64,000 bases of DNA, from positions 372,001 through 436,000 of the forward strand of contig NZ_UHIP01000002.1 in NCBI RefSeq assembly GCF_900460245.1, given 5' to 3'. The notes under the pieces were generated by a model. That model worked only from the letters and a program-made list of their open reading frames with translations. It searched no databases and was not told where the DNA came from. Below are positions 53,692 through 63,245 of this stretch, one piece after another. Each line of letters opens with the position of its first letter. Within the stretch, counting starts at the first letter, position 1. This stretch comes from Vibrio fluvialis (lineage in GTDB: Bacteria > Pseudomonadota > Gammaproteobacteria > Enterobacterales > Vibrionaceae). A program made the position numbers and the translations under genes.

Positions 53692-54828
53692 TTAAGATTG
53701 AAAGCCGTTAATCTGCCCAATTAAGCTGGCAAAAATACGCTGACCAATCGGCGTCAGCTCATCGGGGAAATCGTAGTCGGGATTGTGTAGTTGCGGGCTT
53801 TGCCGGCCTGAGCCAAGCACGAACATCGCGCCCTCTTTTGCGACCGCGGTAAACTGACCAAAATCTTCCGACCAGCGCATCGGCTCATCAAGCAGGGTGC
53901 ACGGCGTCTGGGTGTTTTGACACGCTTGTAACACCAAATCACAGCCCAGTGACGAGTTCACGCTGGCCTGAAACACATCCTGCCATTCCAGCGACCACGT
54001 CAGCCCGCTCGCTTGCGCGCTCTGCTGCGCCAACTGCGTGGCGGCTTCCACCAGCGTTTCCATCGCCTGATTGGTTTCACTGCGCAGCGTCGCCATCACC
54101 ACCGCTTCACCCGGTGCGGTGCCAAACGCAATCTCACCTAATTTGGCGTGAATCACCGTCACCCAACAGCGCTCCGTGAGCGATGCCGGCAACGCGTTCA
54201 ATTGCTCGATAATCTGACACATCGCCAGCGCCGGACTCACACCGTTTTCCGGATGCGCCGCGTGAGATGTTTTACCTTTGAGACGAATGATCATGCCGCG
54301 TGACGCGCAATTAAACGGTCCGGCTCTGACCGCAACATGGCCCAGCGCCAGCCCCGGATAGTTGTGCAGCGCAAAGGCGAAATCCGGCATGAACGCAGCA
54401 AATTTGGCATCGTTCACCATGTTGATCGCCCCTTCCCCGGTCTCTTCCGCGGGTTGGAACGCCAACACCACCCGCCCTTTTTGCGGGCGTTGCTGGCTAA
54501 GCTGCTGGCCGAGCGCACTGACGATCGCCATATGGCCGTCGTGGCCGCATTTATGTGACACGCCCTGATGCACCGAACGGTGCGCAAACTGGTTGGTTTC
54601 TTCAATCGGCAGCGCATCCAACTCACAACGAATCAGGGTGGTTGGCCCCGGCTCTTTGCCCTGAAATACAAACGCCACGCCGCGGCCGCCCAATCCCGTC
54701 ACCACCTCATCGGGCGAGAAAGCGCCAAATTGCGCGAGAATGCGCTCAGCGGTCTGATGTTCCTGATTGGAAAGTTCCGGATATTGATGCAGTGTGCGAC
54801 GAAACTGCGTCCAACAAATCTCAGCCAT
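53692..54828 (-). CDS. M20-family amidohydrolase
   Basis: 378 residues starting MAEICWTQFRRTLHQYPELS, with a strong AAGGAGG nine bases upstream. The M20D features are the HQYPELSNQE opening, metal ligands in HKCGHDGHM and AEETGEGA, HAAHPENGVSPA in the lid domain, and SEDFGQF near the end. Such enzymes remove acyl groups from amino acids such as N-acetyl or indoleacetyl conjugates. Divergent from a LuxR-type regulator 150 bases away. Confidence 0.92.
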   Translation of the reverse strand: MAEICWTQFRRTLHQYPELSNQEHQTAERILAQFGAFSPDEVVTGLGGRGVAFVFQGKEPGPTTLIRCELDALPIEETNQFAHRSVHQGVSHKCGHDGHMAIVSALGQQLSQQRPQKGRVVLAFQPAEETGEGAINMVNDAKFAAFMPDFAFALHNYPGLALGHVAVRAGPFNCASRGMIIRLKGKTSHAAHPENGVSPALAMCQIIEQLNALPASLTERCWVTVIHAKLGEIAFGTAPGEAVVMATLRSETNQAMETLVEAATQLAQQSAQASGLTWSLEWQDVFQASVNSSLGCDLVLQACQNTQTPCTLLDEPMRWSEDFGQFTAVAKEGAMFVLGSGRQSPQLHNPDYDFPDELTPIGQRIFASLIGQINGFQS

Positions 54829-54978
54829 AAAGCGGCGCCTCCTTGAGTTCACGAGCCAGCGAACGTCCAGCTTGCCGCAACACCGGCAATAAAATATTGA
54901 TTCGCTTCACACTTTGCGTGGTCGCCGAGCCCAGACATCGCTCTCGATCTGTGGCGTGCAAACAGGCATACTGCCGTG

Positions 54979-55845
54979 ATGTCTTCTCAATCGGTAGTGT
55001 GTGTGCACGTCTCTCTTTCCGAATATCACGCCTTAGGTGATGCGATTATCGCACTCAATACGCCCGCCTTTACGTCGCGCTATGTGGCGCTGCTGCGCGA
55101 AATTGTCGATTTTGACTGCGCGGTGATGCTTGGCTATCGCCACAACAAACACCCGATTTACCTCTACGATTCGATTCCGGATAACCGCGAACTGCTGTTT
55201 CAACGCTACCTGACGGAGTCATATCAGCACGATCCGTTCTATCGTTTGGTGGCCGATACGCAGCAAGAAGGCGTGTTTCATCTCAGCGAGATGACCGATG
55301 CGCCGCACAGTTATCAGCAACACCATTACCAGCAGCAGTTTTATCCGCAAACTGGCTGGCAGGATGAAATGAGCCTGGTGGTGCAACTCGACAGTGAGCG
55401 CTGGATTTTGCTCTACCTTGGCCACCTTGCTGCCGGGCGCCGTTTTTCCGCGCTGGACCGACAAGCGCTCAAACAGCGCTTTCACACGCTGGCGCCGCTC
55501 TGCCGCCAACATTGGAGCGCCAATGCGCTGCTGCTGGCTCACAGCGATGACAACGCGCTGGAGAGCGAGACCAACCACACGCCCGACATGCGCCGCTGGG
55601 TGGAACGCGCACTAGCCAGCTTTGGCACCCAACTGCTGAGCCCACGCGAGCAGCAAATTACCGCGCTACTGGTACAAGGGTTGGATTCGCAAGAGATCGC
55701 CACGCAGCTGGGTATCACACACGGCACGGTCAAAAATCATCGCAAGCGCATCTACGCGCAGCTCCATGTCGCCTCGCTCAGTGAACTGTTTCAGCTATTT
55801 CTAAATCACCTGATTGGCTCGCCCAACCATTCACCACGCTCTTGA
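54979..55845 (+). CDS. LuxR-type (GerE) transcriptional regulator
   Basis: 288 residues. A C-terminal GerE helix-turn-helix (LSPREQQITALLVQGLDSQE, then IATQLGITHGTVKNHRKRIY, about 214-254). The N-terminal about 190 residues resemble a ligand-binding regulatory domain, with a YQHDPFYRL stretch reminiscent of the conserved Asp-Pro of acyl-homoserine-lactone receptors, but not enough to claim one. It has no LuxI neighbour. It faces the M20 amidohydrolase gene and is its likely regulator. GTG at 54976 is an equally close start. Confidence 0.87.
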   Translation: MSSQSVVCVHVSLSEYHALGDAIIALNTPAFTSRYVALLREIVDFDCAVMLGYRHNKHPIYLYDSIPDNRELLFQRYLTESYQHDPFYRLVADTQQEGVFHLSEMTDAPHSYQQHHYQQQFYPQTGWQDEMSLVVQLDSERWILLYLGHLAAGRRFSALDRQALKQRFHTLAPLCRQHWSANALLLAHSDDNALESETNHTPDMRRWVERALASFGTQLLSPREQQITALLVQGLDSQEIATQLGITHGTVKNHRKRIYAQLHVASLSELFQLFLNHLIGSPNHSPRS

Positions 55846-55931
55846 AAAAATCACCGCGATTATCCCTTTAGGGACATCGCCGGCACAAAGCCCTTTCCGT
55901 TACTCTGCCTGCAAGACATCTTGGAGGCTGT

Positions 55932-57194
55932 ATGAATTCCCAAACCCTATTTCATGATTTAACCGCGCGCGGCCTGATCGCGCAAAGCACATCGCTTGAT
56001 GAACTCACCGCCCTATTCTCTGAACCGCAAACCCTGTACTGCGGCTTTGATCCAACCGCAGGCAGCCTGCACATCGGTCACTTGGTGCCGCTGTTGATGC
56101 TCAAACGTTTTCAGGATGCGGGGCACCAAGCCATTGCGCTGATTGGCGGCGCAACGGGCATGATTGGCGATCCAAGCTTTAAAGCCACCGAACGCACACT
56201 CAACTCAGCGCAGACCGTGCAGCAATGGGTGGACGATTTACGCCAGCAGATCACGCGCACCATGACGCCGCATCTCACCCAGCCACTGCGGTGTGTCAAT
56301 AACGCCGACTGGACGGGCCAAGTGAATGTGATCGACTTCTTCCGCGACATCGGCAAACACTTTTCAGTCAATGCGATGATCAACCGCGAATCGGTGAAAC
56401 AGCGTCTGGCTCGCCCGGACCAAGGCATTTCGTTCACCGAATTCAGCTACTCGCTGCTGCAATCGTTCGACTTTGCCCATTTGAACCGCGAACATCAGTG
56501 TCGCCTGCAAATTGGCGGTAACGATCAATGGGGCAACATCGTCAGCGGCATCGACCTCACGCGTCGCCTGAATAACGAAACCGTGCATGGTTTAACGCTA
56601 CCACTGATCACCAAATCCGACGGCACCAAATTTGGCAAAACCGAAGGGGGCGCCGTTTGGCTGGACGCGAGTAAAACCTCGCCCTACGCGTTCTACCAGT
56701 TCTGGTTGAACACCGACGATGCCGATGTATACCGTTTTCTGCGTTACTACACCTTCCTGTCGGTGGACGAGATTGCACGCATTGAAGCCGAAGATGCCGC
56801 GCGAAGCGGCAAACCGCAAGCGCAGCAAATTCTGGCCGAGAACATCACTGCATTTGTGCATGGCGAAGCGGGCTTAGCGAGCGCGCAGCGCATCAGTGAC
56901 GCCCTGTTCAGTGGCGCAGTTGCACAGCTCAGCCGGGATGAACTGGCGCAACTGGAGTTGGACGGGCTGCCGTGCACCACCGTCAGCACCGCTGATGATG
57001 TGGTTGAACTGCTGATCGCTTCGCAACTCGCCAGCTCCAAGCGTCAGGCGCGCGAATGGTTGGCCAATGGCGCCATTCGCGTCAACGGGGAAAAATTGGC
57101 CGACGCCGATTTAAGCCATAGTTTTGCGCTGTTCGATCGCTACTACCTGCTGCAACGCGGTAAGAAACAGTTTGCGTTGATCAAACTGAGCTAG
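55932..57194 (+). CDS. tyrS: Tyrosyl-tRNA synthetase
   Basis: 420 residues, class I synthetase. HIGH at 47-50 ([11 protein letters not shown]), KFGKT near 233 in place of KMSKS, as in bacterial TyrS, and a C-terminal S4 RNA-binding domain ([20 protein letters not shown]). It charges tRNA-Tyr. Preceded by TTGGAGG. It is a single gene followed by unusual palindromes. Confidence 0.97.
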   Translation: MNSQTLFHDLTARGLIAQSTSLDELTALFSEPQTLYCGFDPTAGSLHIGHLVPLLMLKRFQDAGHQAIALIGGATGMIGDPSFKATERTLNSAQTVQQWVDDLRQQITRTMTPHLTQPLRCVNNADWTGQVNVIDFFRDIGKHFSVNAMINRESVKQRLARPDQGISFTEFSYSLLQSFDFAHLNREHQCRLQIGGNDQWGNIVSGIDLTRRLNNETVHGLTLPLITKSDGTKFGKTEGGAVWLDASKTSPYAFYQFWLNTDDADVYRFLRYYTFLSVDEIARIEAEDAARSGKPQAQQILAENITAFVHGEAGLASAQRISDALFSGAVAQLSRDELAQLELDGLPCTTVSTADDVVELLIASQLASSKRQAREWLANGAIRVNGEKLADADLSHSFALFDRYYLLQRGKKQFALIKLS

Positions 57195-57209
57195 GTTTAC
57201 AGTGTAAAC
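57195..57209. repeat. Palindrome immediately after tyrS
   Basis: GTTTAC-AGT-GTAAAC begins on the base after the tyrS stop. A second stem (AGCCCGCA 57227-57234, TGCGGGCT 57248-57255) follows without a T-run. They could be a terminator set or an operator for tam. Confidence 0.55.
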
Positions 57210-57408
57210 ACGCACTTTTCATCCTCAGCCCGCAGCGTGCCTCACATTGCGGGCTACGACACTGATCTCCTGGCCATAACATGCATGAATTCTGTTCAAC
57301 GCTTTGTTTTCAAAGCCATGCATGAAAAATCGTCAAGTGCGTAACATTGACCGCTACGCACTTCGGTGACAGATTAATCACACACTCACTCTGCTTATCA
57401 GGAGATGT

Positions 57409-58185
57409 ATGTCTGTCAGCCTCAACCAATACGCGAAAATCTATTCGACGTTTGAAAACGAACGCACCCGTCCGGTGTTTGATCTGCTTGCTCCGCTCGC
57501 CACCCGCACTACCGGCAATGCGATCGATCTCGGCTGTGGCCCCGGTAATTCCACCGAAGTGCTGCAACGCTTTTTCCCGCAAGCAACCATTGCCGCGCTC
57601 GATAGCTCGGAAGACATGATTGAAAAGGCGCAGCAGCGACTGCCCCATGTCCGGTTTGACGTCGGTAGTATTCAAGACTGGATGCCAAATGAACATTACG
57701 ATTTGATTCTCGCTAACGCCTCATTGCAATGGGTGCCGAACCACCAGCAACTGTATCCGCATTTAATGCAGCAGCTCAGCCCAACGGGCGTGTTAGCGGT
57801 GCAAACGCCCGATAATCTGGGCGAACCAGCGCATGAACTGCTGAAAGAGCTCGCCACCAGCACACAGTGGCGCAGTCAGCTCTCTGCGGTGGAACGTCTG
57901 CCAAGAGCGAATGCAGAGTGGTACTTCGAACTGCTCTCGGCGCACAGCTCGCAAGTGACGATTTGGCGAACCTGCTATTTTCATCACCTGAAAGGTGGCA
58001 TTGATGATGTAGTGGATTGGTTCCGGGGCAGCGCACTGCGCCCCTATTTGCTGCAACTGAGCGAGCGCGACCAAGTGCAATTTCTTACCCAGTACAAGCA
58101 GATGTTACAAGACGCGTATAGCGTGCTGGATGATGGTTCTGTTCTGTTGCCATTTCCGCGACTGTTTATTAATGCATTGCGATAA
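57409..58185 (+). CDS. tam: Trans-aconitate 2-methyltransferase
   Basis: 258 residues, a class I SAM-dependent methyltransferase. SAM site AIDLGCGPGNSTE (about 38-50), acidic loop AALDSSEDMI, and the LILANASLQWVPNH motif typical of Tam. Tam methylates trans-aconitate, a toxic by-product of the citrate cycle, using SAM. AGGAGATGT precedes the ATG. Ends before a perfect terminator. Confidence 0.92.
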   Translation: MSVSLNQYAKIYSTFENERTRPVFDLLAPLATRTTGNAIDLGCGPGNSTEVLQRFFPQATIAALDSSEDMIEKAQQRLPHVRFDVGSIQDWMPNEHYDLILANASLQWVPNHQQLYPHLMQQLSPTGVLAVQTPDNLGEPAHELLKELATSTQWRSQLSAVERLPRANAEWYFELLSAHSSQVTIWRTCYFHHLKGGIDDVVDWFRGSALRPYLLQLSERDQVQFLTQYKQMLQDAYSVLDDGSVLLPFPRLFINALR

Positions 58186-58190
58186 CCGCC

Positions 58191-58222
58191 AATAAAAAAG
58201 CCCCTTACGGGGCTTTTTTATT
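58191..58222. terminator. Bidirectional terminator between tam and the UPF0303 gene
   Basis: Perfect 14-base stem: AATAAAAAAGCCCC, loop TTAC, GGGGCTTTTTTATT. It overlaps the stop codon of the minus-strand UPF0303 gene. Confidence 0.95.
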
Positions 58223-58688
58223 GGGCTTGCACTGGCAATAGGCTTTGCAGCGCGTTACTGACCATCTGGTGATCTTCAAGCTGGGCCAGACCGGAAACCG
58301 TTACCGCCCCCACCAATCCAGATCCGGCAATACGAATCGGAAACGAGCCGCCATGAGCGCAATATTCCGCAGCATCAATGTGCGGTTGCGTCTCAAATTC
58401 GCGCTGTTTCTGCGCGTTGTACAGCGACAGATAGTAAGAACTGCGGCCATATCGCAGCACCGAATTGCGTTTGCGGCGCATCCAATCGAGATGATCCGCG
58501 CACGTGCCCGGCATGGCGTATTGAAACAGCGTCTGGCCAAAACCATACACTTCAATCGCCACCGCGACTTGCTGGCTTTCTGCCATCTGTTTGAGCGCGC
58601 AGCCCAGTTGCCACGCCACATCGTGGTTAAAATGGTTCAGTTGCAGCGCCTCTTCTTGCTGCGCAATCTCGACCAGTGTCAGGCTCAT
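58218..58688 (-). CDS. UPF0303/heme-degrading-domain (HbpS-like) protein
   Basis: 156 residues. The RKRNSVLRYGRSSYYLSLYN region and AAHGG-like block (YCAHGGSFPIRIAGSGLVGA) are hallmarks of the UPF0303/HbpS-GlcG fold. Function unknown; some relatives bind heme or cobalamin. Third gene of an operon, overlapping the oxidoreductase gene by four bases (ATGA). Confidence 0.88.
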   Translation of the reverse strand: MSLTLVEIAQQEEALQLNHFNHDVAWQLGCALKQMAESQQVAVAIEVYGFGQTLFQYAMPGTCADHLDWMRRKRNSVLRYGRSSYYLSLYNAQKQREFETQPHIDAAEYCAHGGSFPIRIAGSGLVGAVTVSGLAQLEDHQMVSNALQSLLPVQAQ

Positions 58689-59725
58689 AAGTTAACCTGC
58701 AACGTTTGGCCCGTTTTGCTGCTCTCCAGTGCCATTTCAATCAGCGCGATGTTTTGCAACGCCTGCTCTGGCGGCACCGGGTTGGCCTTGCCGAGACGAA
58801 TCGTATCCGCTACGCCTTTGAAATAGAGCTGATAGCCGCCCAGTTCGGTCGCAATGGTTTGTGATCCCGCTTCGCTGTGCAGCTGACCATATAGCGACGC
58901 CGGTTCCTGTGACCATTGCGGGCTGTCCGGCTGCTTGCCTTCTTTGAGGTAGGTTTCCTGCGGATCGAGGCCGTATTTCTCATACTTCGCCAGACTGCCC
59001 AGCACTTTGTAGCGCAGATTCGGCTCTGGGCTGTAGAGGTTTGAATGCAGGTGCACCAAATGATTTGGGTAGTGCAGGATCAGGTTGTAGTAATCGATAG
59101 TCGTCGCGCCCGGGCGCATCATGCGGCACTGCGCATTGATCGCTTGTGGCAGGCCAAACAACGCCAGCGCTTGGTCCAGCAGGTGCGGTGCCAAATCAAA
59201 CAAAATACCGCCGCCATCTTGCGCCAGTTCACGCCAGCGCTGACGAATTTCCGGACGGTAGCGGTCGAAGTGGGATTCAAACAGTTTGATGTCGCCCAAA
59301 CGCCCTTCCGCCATCAGCTTTTGCAGAGTGAGGAAATCGCCATCCCAACGACGGTTATGGAACACGCTCAGCGTTAGGCCTTTTTCCGCCGCCAACGCAA
59401 TCAGTTCTTCGCCATCTTCAATGCGGGTCACGAACGGCTTTTCAACGATCACGTGCTTGCCATTTTGCAGCGCACGTTTGGCCAACGGGTAATGCACATC
59501 GTTCGGCGCGGTGATGATCACCAGCTCCGCATCGCTGTTGTCCAGCAGGTCATTCGCATCGCCAAACCATTGCGCGCTCGGCCAATCGGCCGCGACTGCG
59601 GCTTGTTGGCTGGAACTGATCGCACTCAGCGTCAGCTCAGGCAGCGCGTTGATGAAAGGCAAGTGAAAGGTTTTCGCCGAATAGCCGTAGCCAATCACGG
59701 CAGTTTTTACCGGAGCGTAAGTCAT
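58685..59725 (-). CDS. Gfo/Idh/MocA-family oxidoreductase
   Basis: 346 residues starting MTYAPVKTAVIGYGYSAKTF, with AAGGA ten bases upstream. N-terminal Rossmann fold (GYGYSAK), the family EKPF motif (HVIVEKPFVT, about 90-99), and a C-terminal sugar-binding domain. It probably oxidises a sugar or inositol derivative with NAD(P). One base after the DeoR gene and overlapping the UPF0303 gene. Confidence 0.93.
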   Translation of the reverse strand: MTYAPVKTAVIGYGYSAKTFHLPFINALPELTLSAISSSQQAAVAADWPSAQWFGDANDLLDNSDAELVIITAPNDVHYPLAKRALQNGKHVIVEKPFVTRIEDGEELIALAAEKGLTLSVFHNRRWDGDFLTLQKLMAEGRLGDIKLFESHFDRYRPEIRQRWRELAQDGGGILFDLAPHLLDQALALFGLPQAINAQCRMMRPGATTIDYYNLILHYPNHLVHLHSNLYSPEPNLRYKVLGSLAKYEKYGLDPQETYLKEGKQPDSPQWSQEPASLYGQLHSEAGSQTIATELGGYQLYFKGVADTIRLGKANPVPPEQALQNIALIEMALESSKTGQTLQVNL

Positions 59726-59726
59726 A

Positions 59727-60494
59727 TCAAAACTGTCCTTCTGGTGCGGTCGCCACAACACACTGAATGTCGTGACGGTCAAATAATTCTTGCAGTGCTG
59801 GCGCGGGTGGCGCGTCGGTGATCACCATGTCGATCGCCGCCACATCACACACGTGATGGAAATTCTCGGTGCCCATTTTGTGCTGTTCACACACCAAAAT
59901 GATCTGCTGCGCTTGCGCCATCATCGCGCGTTTCATCGACGCTTCTTGTTCATAATTGGTGGTCAGGCCGCGCTCAGACAGCGCGCACACGCCAATAAAC
60001 GCCTTGTTGACATGATAGCCAGCCATTTGCTGTTCAGCCTGCGCGCCTAAAATAGCGCGGCTGTACGGATCGAAATGACCGCCCAGCAAATGGACCGAAT
60101 GCGAAGAGCCTTCTTCAACCTGAGCCAGCGTGTTGACTGAGTTGGTCACGATAGTCGCAGGCGCCGCCAGATAACCGGGGACCAGCGCCAACGTGGTGCT
60201 GGTATCGAGCACAATGTAATCCTGAGCATCCACCATCGATGCCGCGCACTGCGCCAATGCGTGCTTGCTCGCGCTGACAGCTTTGGCCGAGAACGGCTCG
60301 CTTTTCGGCGATACCGGCGCCAGCATCGCACCGCCTCGAATGCGCTGAATACCCGGCATCTGAGTGAGCTTCACCAGATCGCGCCGCGCGGAATCACGCG
60401 ACACACCAAACTGGTCACAGATGTCGGTCAGGGTCATTTTCCCCTGCTGCTTGATCAGCATTTGTAAGTGAATCAGGCGCTCTTCTTGCGTCAT
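59727..60494 (-). CDS. DeoR-family regulator
   Basis: 255 residues. DeoR helix-turn-helix (MTLTDICDQFGVSRDSARRD, about 20-39) followed by the sugar-phosphate-binding domain (IVLDTSTTLALVPGYL, TNSVNTLAQV, GLTTNYEQEA). First gene of the operon with the oxidoreductase and UPF0303 genes, so it probably controls its own transcript. Confidence 0.93.
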   Translation of the reverse strand: MTQEERLIHLQMLIKQQGKMTLTDICDQFGVSRDSARRDLVKLTQMPGIQRIRGGAMLAPVSPKSEPFSAKAVSASKHALAQCAASMVDAQDYIVLDTSTTLALVPGYLAAPATIVTNSVNTLAQVEEGSSHSVHLLGGHFDPYSRAILGAQAEQQMAGYHVNKAFIGVCALSERGLTTNYEQEASMKRAMMAQAQQIILVCEQHKMGTENFHHVCDVAAIDMVITDAPPAPALQELFDRHDIQCVVATAPEGQF

Positions 60495-60603
60495 AAACTT
60501 AAAATCACGTAAGTAGTTTTAATGCATTATGCCGTATTGAATAATGATGTCACGTAAAAGATCGCACGCAGAATTGAACAAGCCTCAACGCGCAAGCACA
60601 AAA

Positions 60604-60630
60604 AAAGCCAGTCTTATTCAGACTGGCTTT
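60604..60630 (-). terminator. Terminator after pncB
   Basis: AAAGCCAGTCT, loop TATTC, AGACTGGCTTT with an A-run that gives T on the minus strand. It follows the pncB stop by 28 bases. Confidence 0.88.
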
Positions 60631-60657
60631 ATGGATTTTGTCTTGGCCGTCGCTCAA

Positions 60658-61965
60658 CTACGCGGCGGCGATGTACTGCTTTTTGGTACGTTTTTGATGC
60701 TTCAGTTCATCGATCAGCGCATCAACATCCAACTCAATGTTGAATCGGCGTTTGAGGTTAGCCAGAAACAGGGGATCTTCACACATGGCTTTTTCTGGCT
60801 CATCACTGATTTTCGCCACCGGACGACCATTGCATTCGGTCAGCTTAATCACGATTGAGAGCGGTTGATAGGCCTTACCCTGCTCATTTTTCCAGCCTGC
60901 CAGATCATTGGTGAGGAAGGTACCGATACCAAATGAAATACGTACGCGGCCCGCAAAGTATTCACACAGTTCCAACGCTTCATCAAAGTTCAGCCCGTTG
61001 GAGAAAATGAACACTTTCGACGATGGGTCGATGCCCATGTTCTGATAGTGTTCCAACATGCGATCGCCCCATTTGAACGGACAGCCAGAGTCGTGACGAA
61101 TACCGTCGTACGCCTTGGCCAAGTGCATGTTGAAGTCTTCCTGAAACGCATCGATGGTCAGAGTATCGGTCGGTGCAATCGAAAGCTGGCCGTCAAAGGC
61201 TTTCAGCCACTGCTCGAGTGCCACACGCTGTGAATCACGCACATTAACCAGCGCCTGATGGCCCATAAACCATTCATGCGCAATAGTGCCAATCGGTTTA
61301 AGGTTAAACTCGCGGGCGAAATGGTAGTTGCTGGTACCCAGCAACAGCTCCGGAATTTCCTGCGTCAGATACGCCATCACATCACGTTGTACCTGGCTGG
61401 AGAAACGGCGACGGGTGCCCATTTCAGTCAGAGAGAAGTTGGTGATGCCACGTTTGGCAATTTCCGCTTTCAGTTTCTGTACTTTGTCCGCCAGCACCTG
61501 CAACGGCAGTTCTGCCGGCACCTGAGCCCAGCGGCGACGGTTGCGCACTTCTGACACGATCGCCATCACGATGGTTTCGTACAGAATGGTATCGCGCCAA
61601 CTGCCTTGAATACCAATGCGCAGCTGATGTTTGCCATCTTGCTTCATCACGCCAAATTCGACCTGACGATCCGGTTGGAAATGGAAATAACGCAGCGATT
61701 GCAAAAATGAGGTTTTGAGGTGCGGAGAGCTTTGCTTCAGATACACAATGTCCGCATCCGAAAAACGCAGGGATGCCAAATGACGAATCTCATCGCGCAC
61801 TTCTTCCAACAGTTCACTCACGTCCTCATCGCTGCGCACGATCAGCTCGTAGCGCACCTGAGCGTCCGGATAGAGTGAGTGGATCGCCTGCATCATATTG
61901 ATTTTATAGGCATCGAGATCCAACAGACTGCGGATGATGTGTGGAGAAAACAGGCGAGAGTTCAT
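60658..61965 (-). CDS. pncB: Nicotinate phosphoribosyltransferase
   Basis: 435 residues starting MNSRLFSPHIIRSLLDLDAYK (21 residues, written here as start plus K). Family segments: LDLDAYKINMMQAI, FSLTEMGTRRRFS, TSNYHFAREFNLKPIGT with the phosphorylated His region, and FGIGTFLTNDL. PncB makes nicotinate mononucleotide in the NAD salvage pathway. AAGGAAGG precedes the ATG; an earlier in-frame start at 61980 is less likely. It faces nrtR, its usual repressor. Confidence 0.95.
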   Translation of the reverse strand: MNSRLFSPHIIRSLLDLDAYKINMMQAIHSLYPDAQVRYELIVRSDEDVSELLEEVRDEIRHLASLRFSDADIVYLKQSSPHLKTSFLQSLRYFHFQPDRQVEFGVMKQDGKHQLRIGIQGSWRDTILYETIVMAIVSEVRNRRRWAQVPAELPLQVLADKVQKLKAEIAKRGITNFSLTEMGTRRRFSSQVQRDVMAYLTQEIPELLLGTSNYHFAREFNLKPIGTIAHEWFMGHQALVNVRDSQRVALEQWLKAFDGQLSIAPTDTLTIDAFQEDFNMHLAKAYDGIRHDSGCPFKWGDRMLEHYQNMGIDPSSKVFIFSNGLNFDEALELCEYFAGRVRISFGIGTFLTNDLAGWKNEQGKAYQPLSIVIKLTECNGRPVAKISDEPEKAMCEDPLFLANLKRRFNIELDVDALIDELKHQKRTKKQYIAAA

Positions 61966-62054
61966 GATGCCTTCCTTCAATTCACGACATAGGGTTGGTC
62001 ATGTTAGTAACATTGTGTTCCTAACTGTTCCCGGCACATTAAATGAGCACACGA

Positions 62055-62079
62055 AGTTTGTCAACTTTTGTGACAAACC
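62055..62079. promoter_or_regulatory. Candidate NrtR operator 1
   Basis: Inverted repeat GTTTGTCA (62056-62063) and TGACAAAC (62071-62078) with a seven-base spacer, between pncB and nrtR. It is about 90 bases upstream of pncB. Confidence 0.6.
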
Positions 62080-62184
62080 TAACATTAGCGAAACTCCCGC
62101 GCATCGACAGTGGATATTCATGCGAAACAATGAGATTACAAGCTTTTATCCGTGGTTTCAGCCAACATTCTCTGCATAAAATTT

Positions 62185-62209
62185 AGTTTGTCACATTTTG
62201 TTATTTACA
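62185..62209. promoter_or_regulatory. Candidate NrtR operator 2
   Basis: AGTTTGTCACATTTTGTTA begins like site 1 (AGTTTGTCAACTTTTGTGA); the second half-site is degenerate. It lies nearer nrtR. Confidence 0.45.
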
Positions 62210-62375
62210 TTTGACCCAAACAGATCGCTTGCCTAGAATGAGCCCATTATTCGTCATGAAATACGCAAGCCATAACCTGAAGTCGCCCAGGAGCAATAGA
62301 CCGCTCCTGCCCCTCAACGCACCTCTTGTTGATGTGTCGCTGCCGGGGAAAAGCCACTTCAAGCGGGAAGAAACT

Positions 62376-63092
62376 ATGATCGTCACCATTGATATGATTT
62401 GCCTTCGCCTGGCACCAACGGGAATCCAGACCCTGCTGGTGAAGCGAAGTAATCCTAATCGGCCAGATTGCGGCAAGTGGGCCGTTCCGGGCGGTTTGGT
62501 GTACGACGAGGACATGACGGCCAGCGGCGGCGAGCCTGCCGACGAAGATTTCGATTCCGCGCGACGCCGGATTTGTCGCCAGAAGGTGCATACCTACCCA
62601 AACTTCATCAGCGATCCGCTGGTCGACGGCAATCCCAAACGAGATCCCGATGGCTGGAGCGTGAGCATCTCACACTACGCGCTGCTCAACCCTTCCAACG
62701 TGCAGCAGATCGAAGATTTCGGTATCGACAACCGTCGAGCTGGCTGGTTTGATCTCGATCCGCTGCTCAACGGCGAAATGGAACTTGCCTTTGACCACGT
62801 GGCGCAGATTCAGCATGCGTGGAAAAAGCTGCGCGCAGCGGTGGAATACACCTCGGTCGTGTTGTTTTCGCTGGAACAAGAGTTTCTGGTCGCAGACATC
62901 ATTGAGGCCTACGCCAAGTTCGGGGTCGAAGTGAACCGCATGACCGTCAAACGTCGCCTGATTGATACAGGCGTGATTGTCAGCGCCAATAAGATCGCGG
63001 CCTCGAGCAAAGGTAAGGGCGGTAAACCCGCCACCGTCTATCGCCTGCCCAGCAATGAAGTGACCTACTTCCAGACCTGTCTGCGCGGCTGA
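62376..63092 (+). CDS. nrtR: Nudix-related transcriptional regulator of NAD metabolism NrtR
   Basis: 238 residues starting MIVTIDMICLRLAPTG. An N-terminal Nudix-like domain (KWAVPGGLVYDED), whose Nudix box is broken (FDSARRRICRQKV lacks the REUxEE glutamates), so it should bind ADP-ribose type ligands without hydrolysis. A C-terminal winged helix follows (VEVNRMTVKRRLIDTGVIV). The upstream part of the frame from 62211 covers the operator region and is not coding-like. It is divergent from pncB. Confidence 0.9.
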   Translation: MIVTIDMICLRLAPTGIQTLLVKRSNPNRPDCGKWAVPGGLVYDEDMTASGGEPADEDFDSARRRICRQKVHTYPNFISDPLVDGNPKRDPDGWSVSISHYALLNPSNVQQIEDFGIDNRRAGWFDLDPLLNGEMELAFDHVAQIQHAWKKLRAAVEYTSVVLFSLEQEFLVADIIEAYAKFGVEVNRMTVKRRLIDTGVIVSANKIAASSKGKGGKPATVYRLPSNEVTYFQTCLRG

Positions 63093-63245
63093 TACCACCT
63101 ATTTCCCTCACGCAACCGCTTGCAGTCGTCAGGCGGCTCTGATTATTATGTCAGCAATGACGACACGCGCTTAATCAAGCCCATTCCGGACTGTGCCACG
63201 TCTCTGCTCTGCTTATCTCAACTTCACGAGCGTACAACACAAGTG

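Noticed and set aside
57300-57316. GCTTTG-TTTT-CAAAGC hairpin as a terminator of tyrS
   Set aside because: Short stem, no T-run after it.
62211-62375. N-terminal extension of nrtR
   Set aside because: Overlaps the regulatory region; the ATG at 62376 begins the conserved Nudix-like domain.
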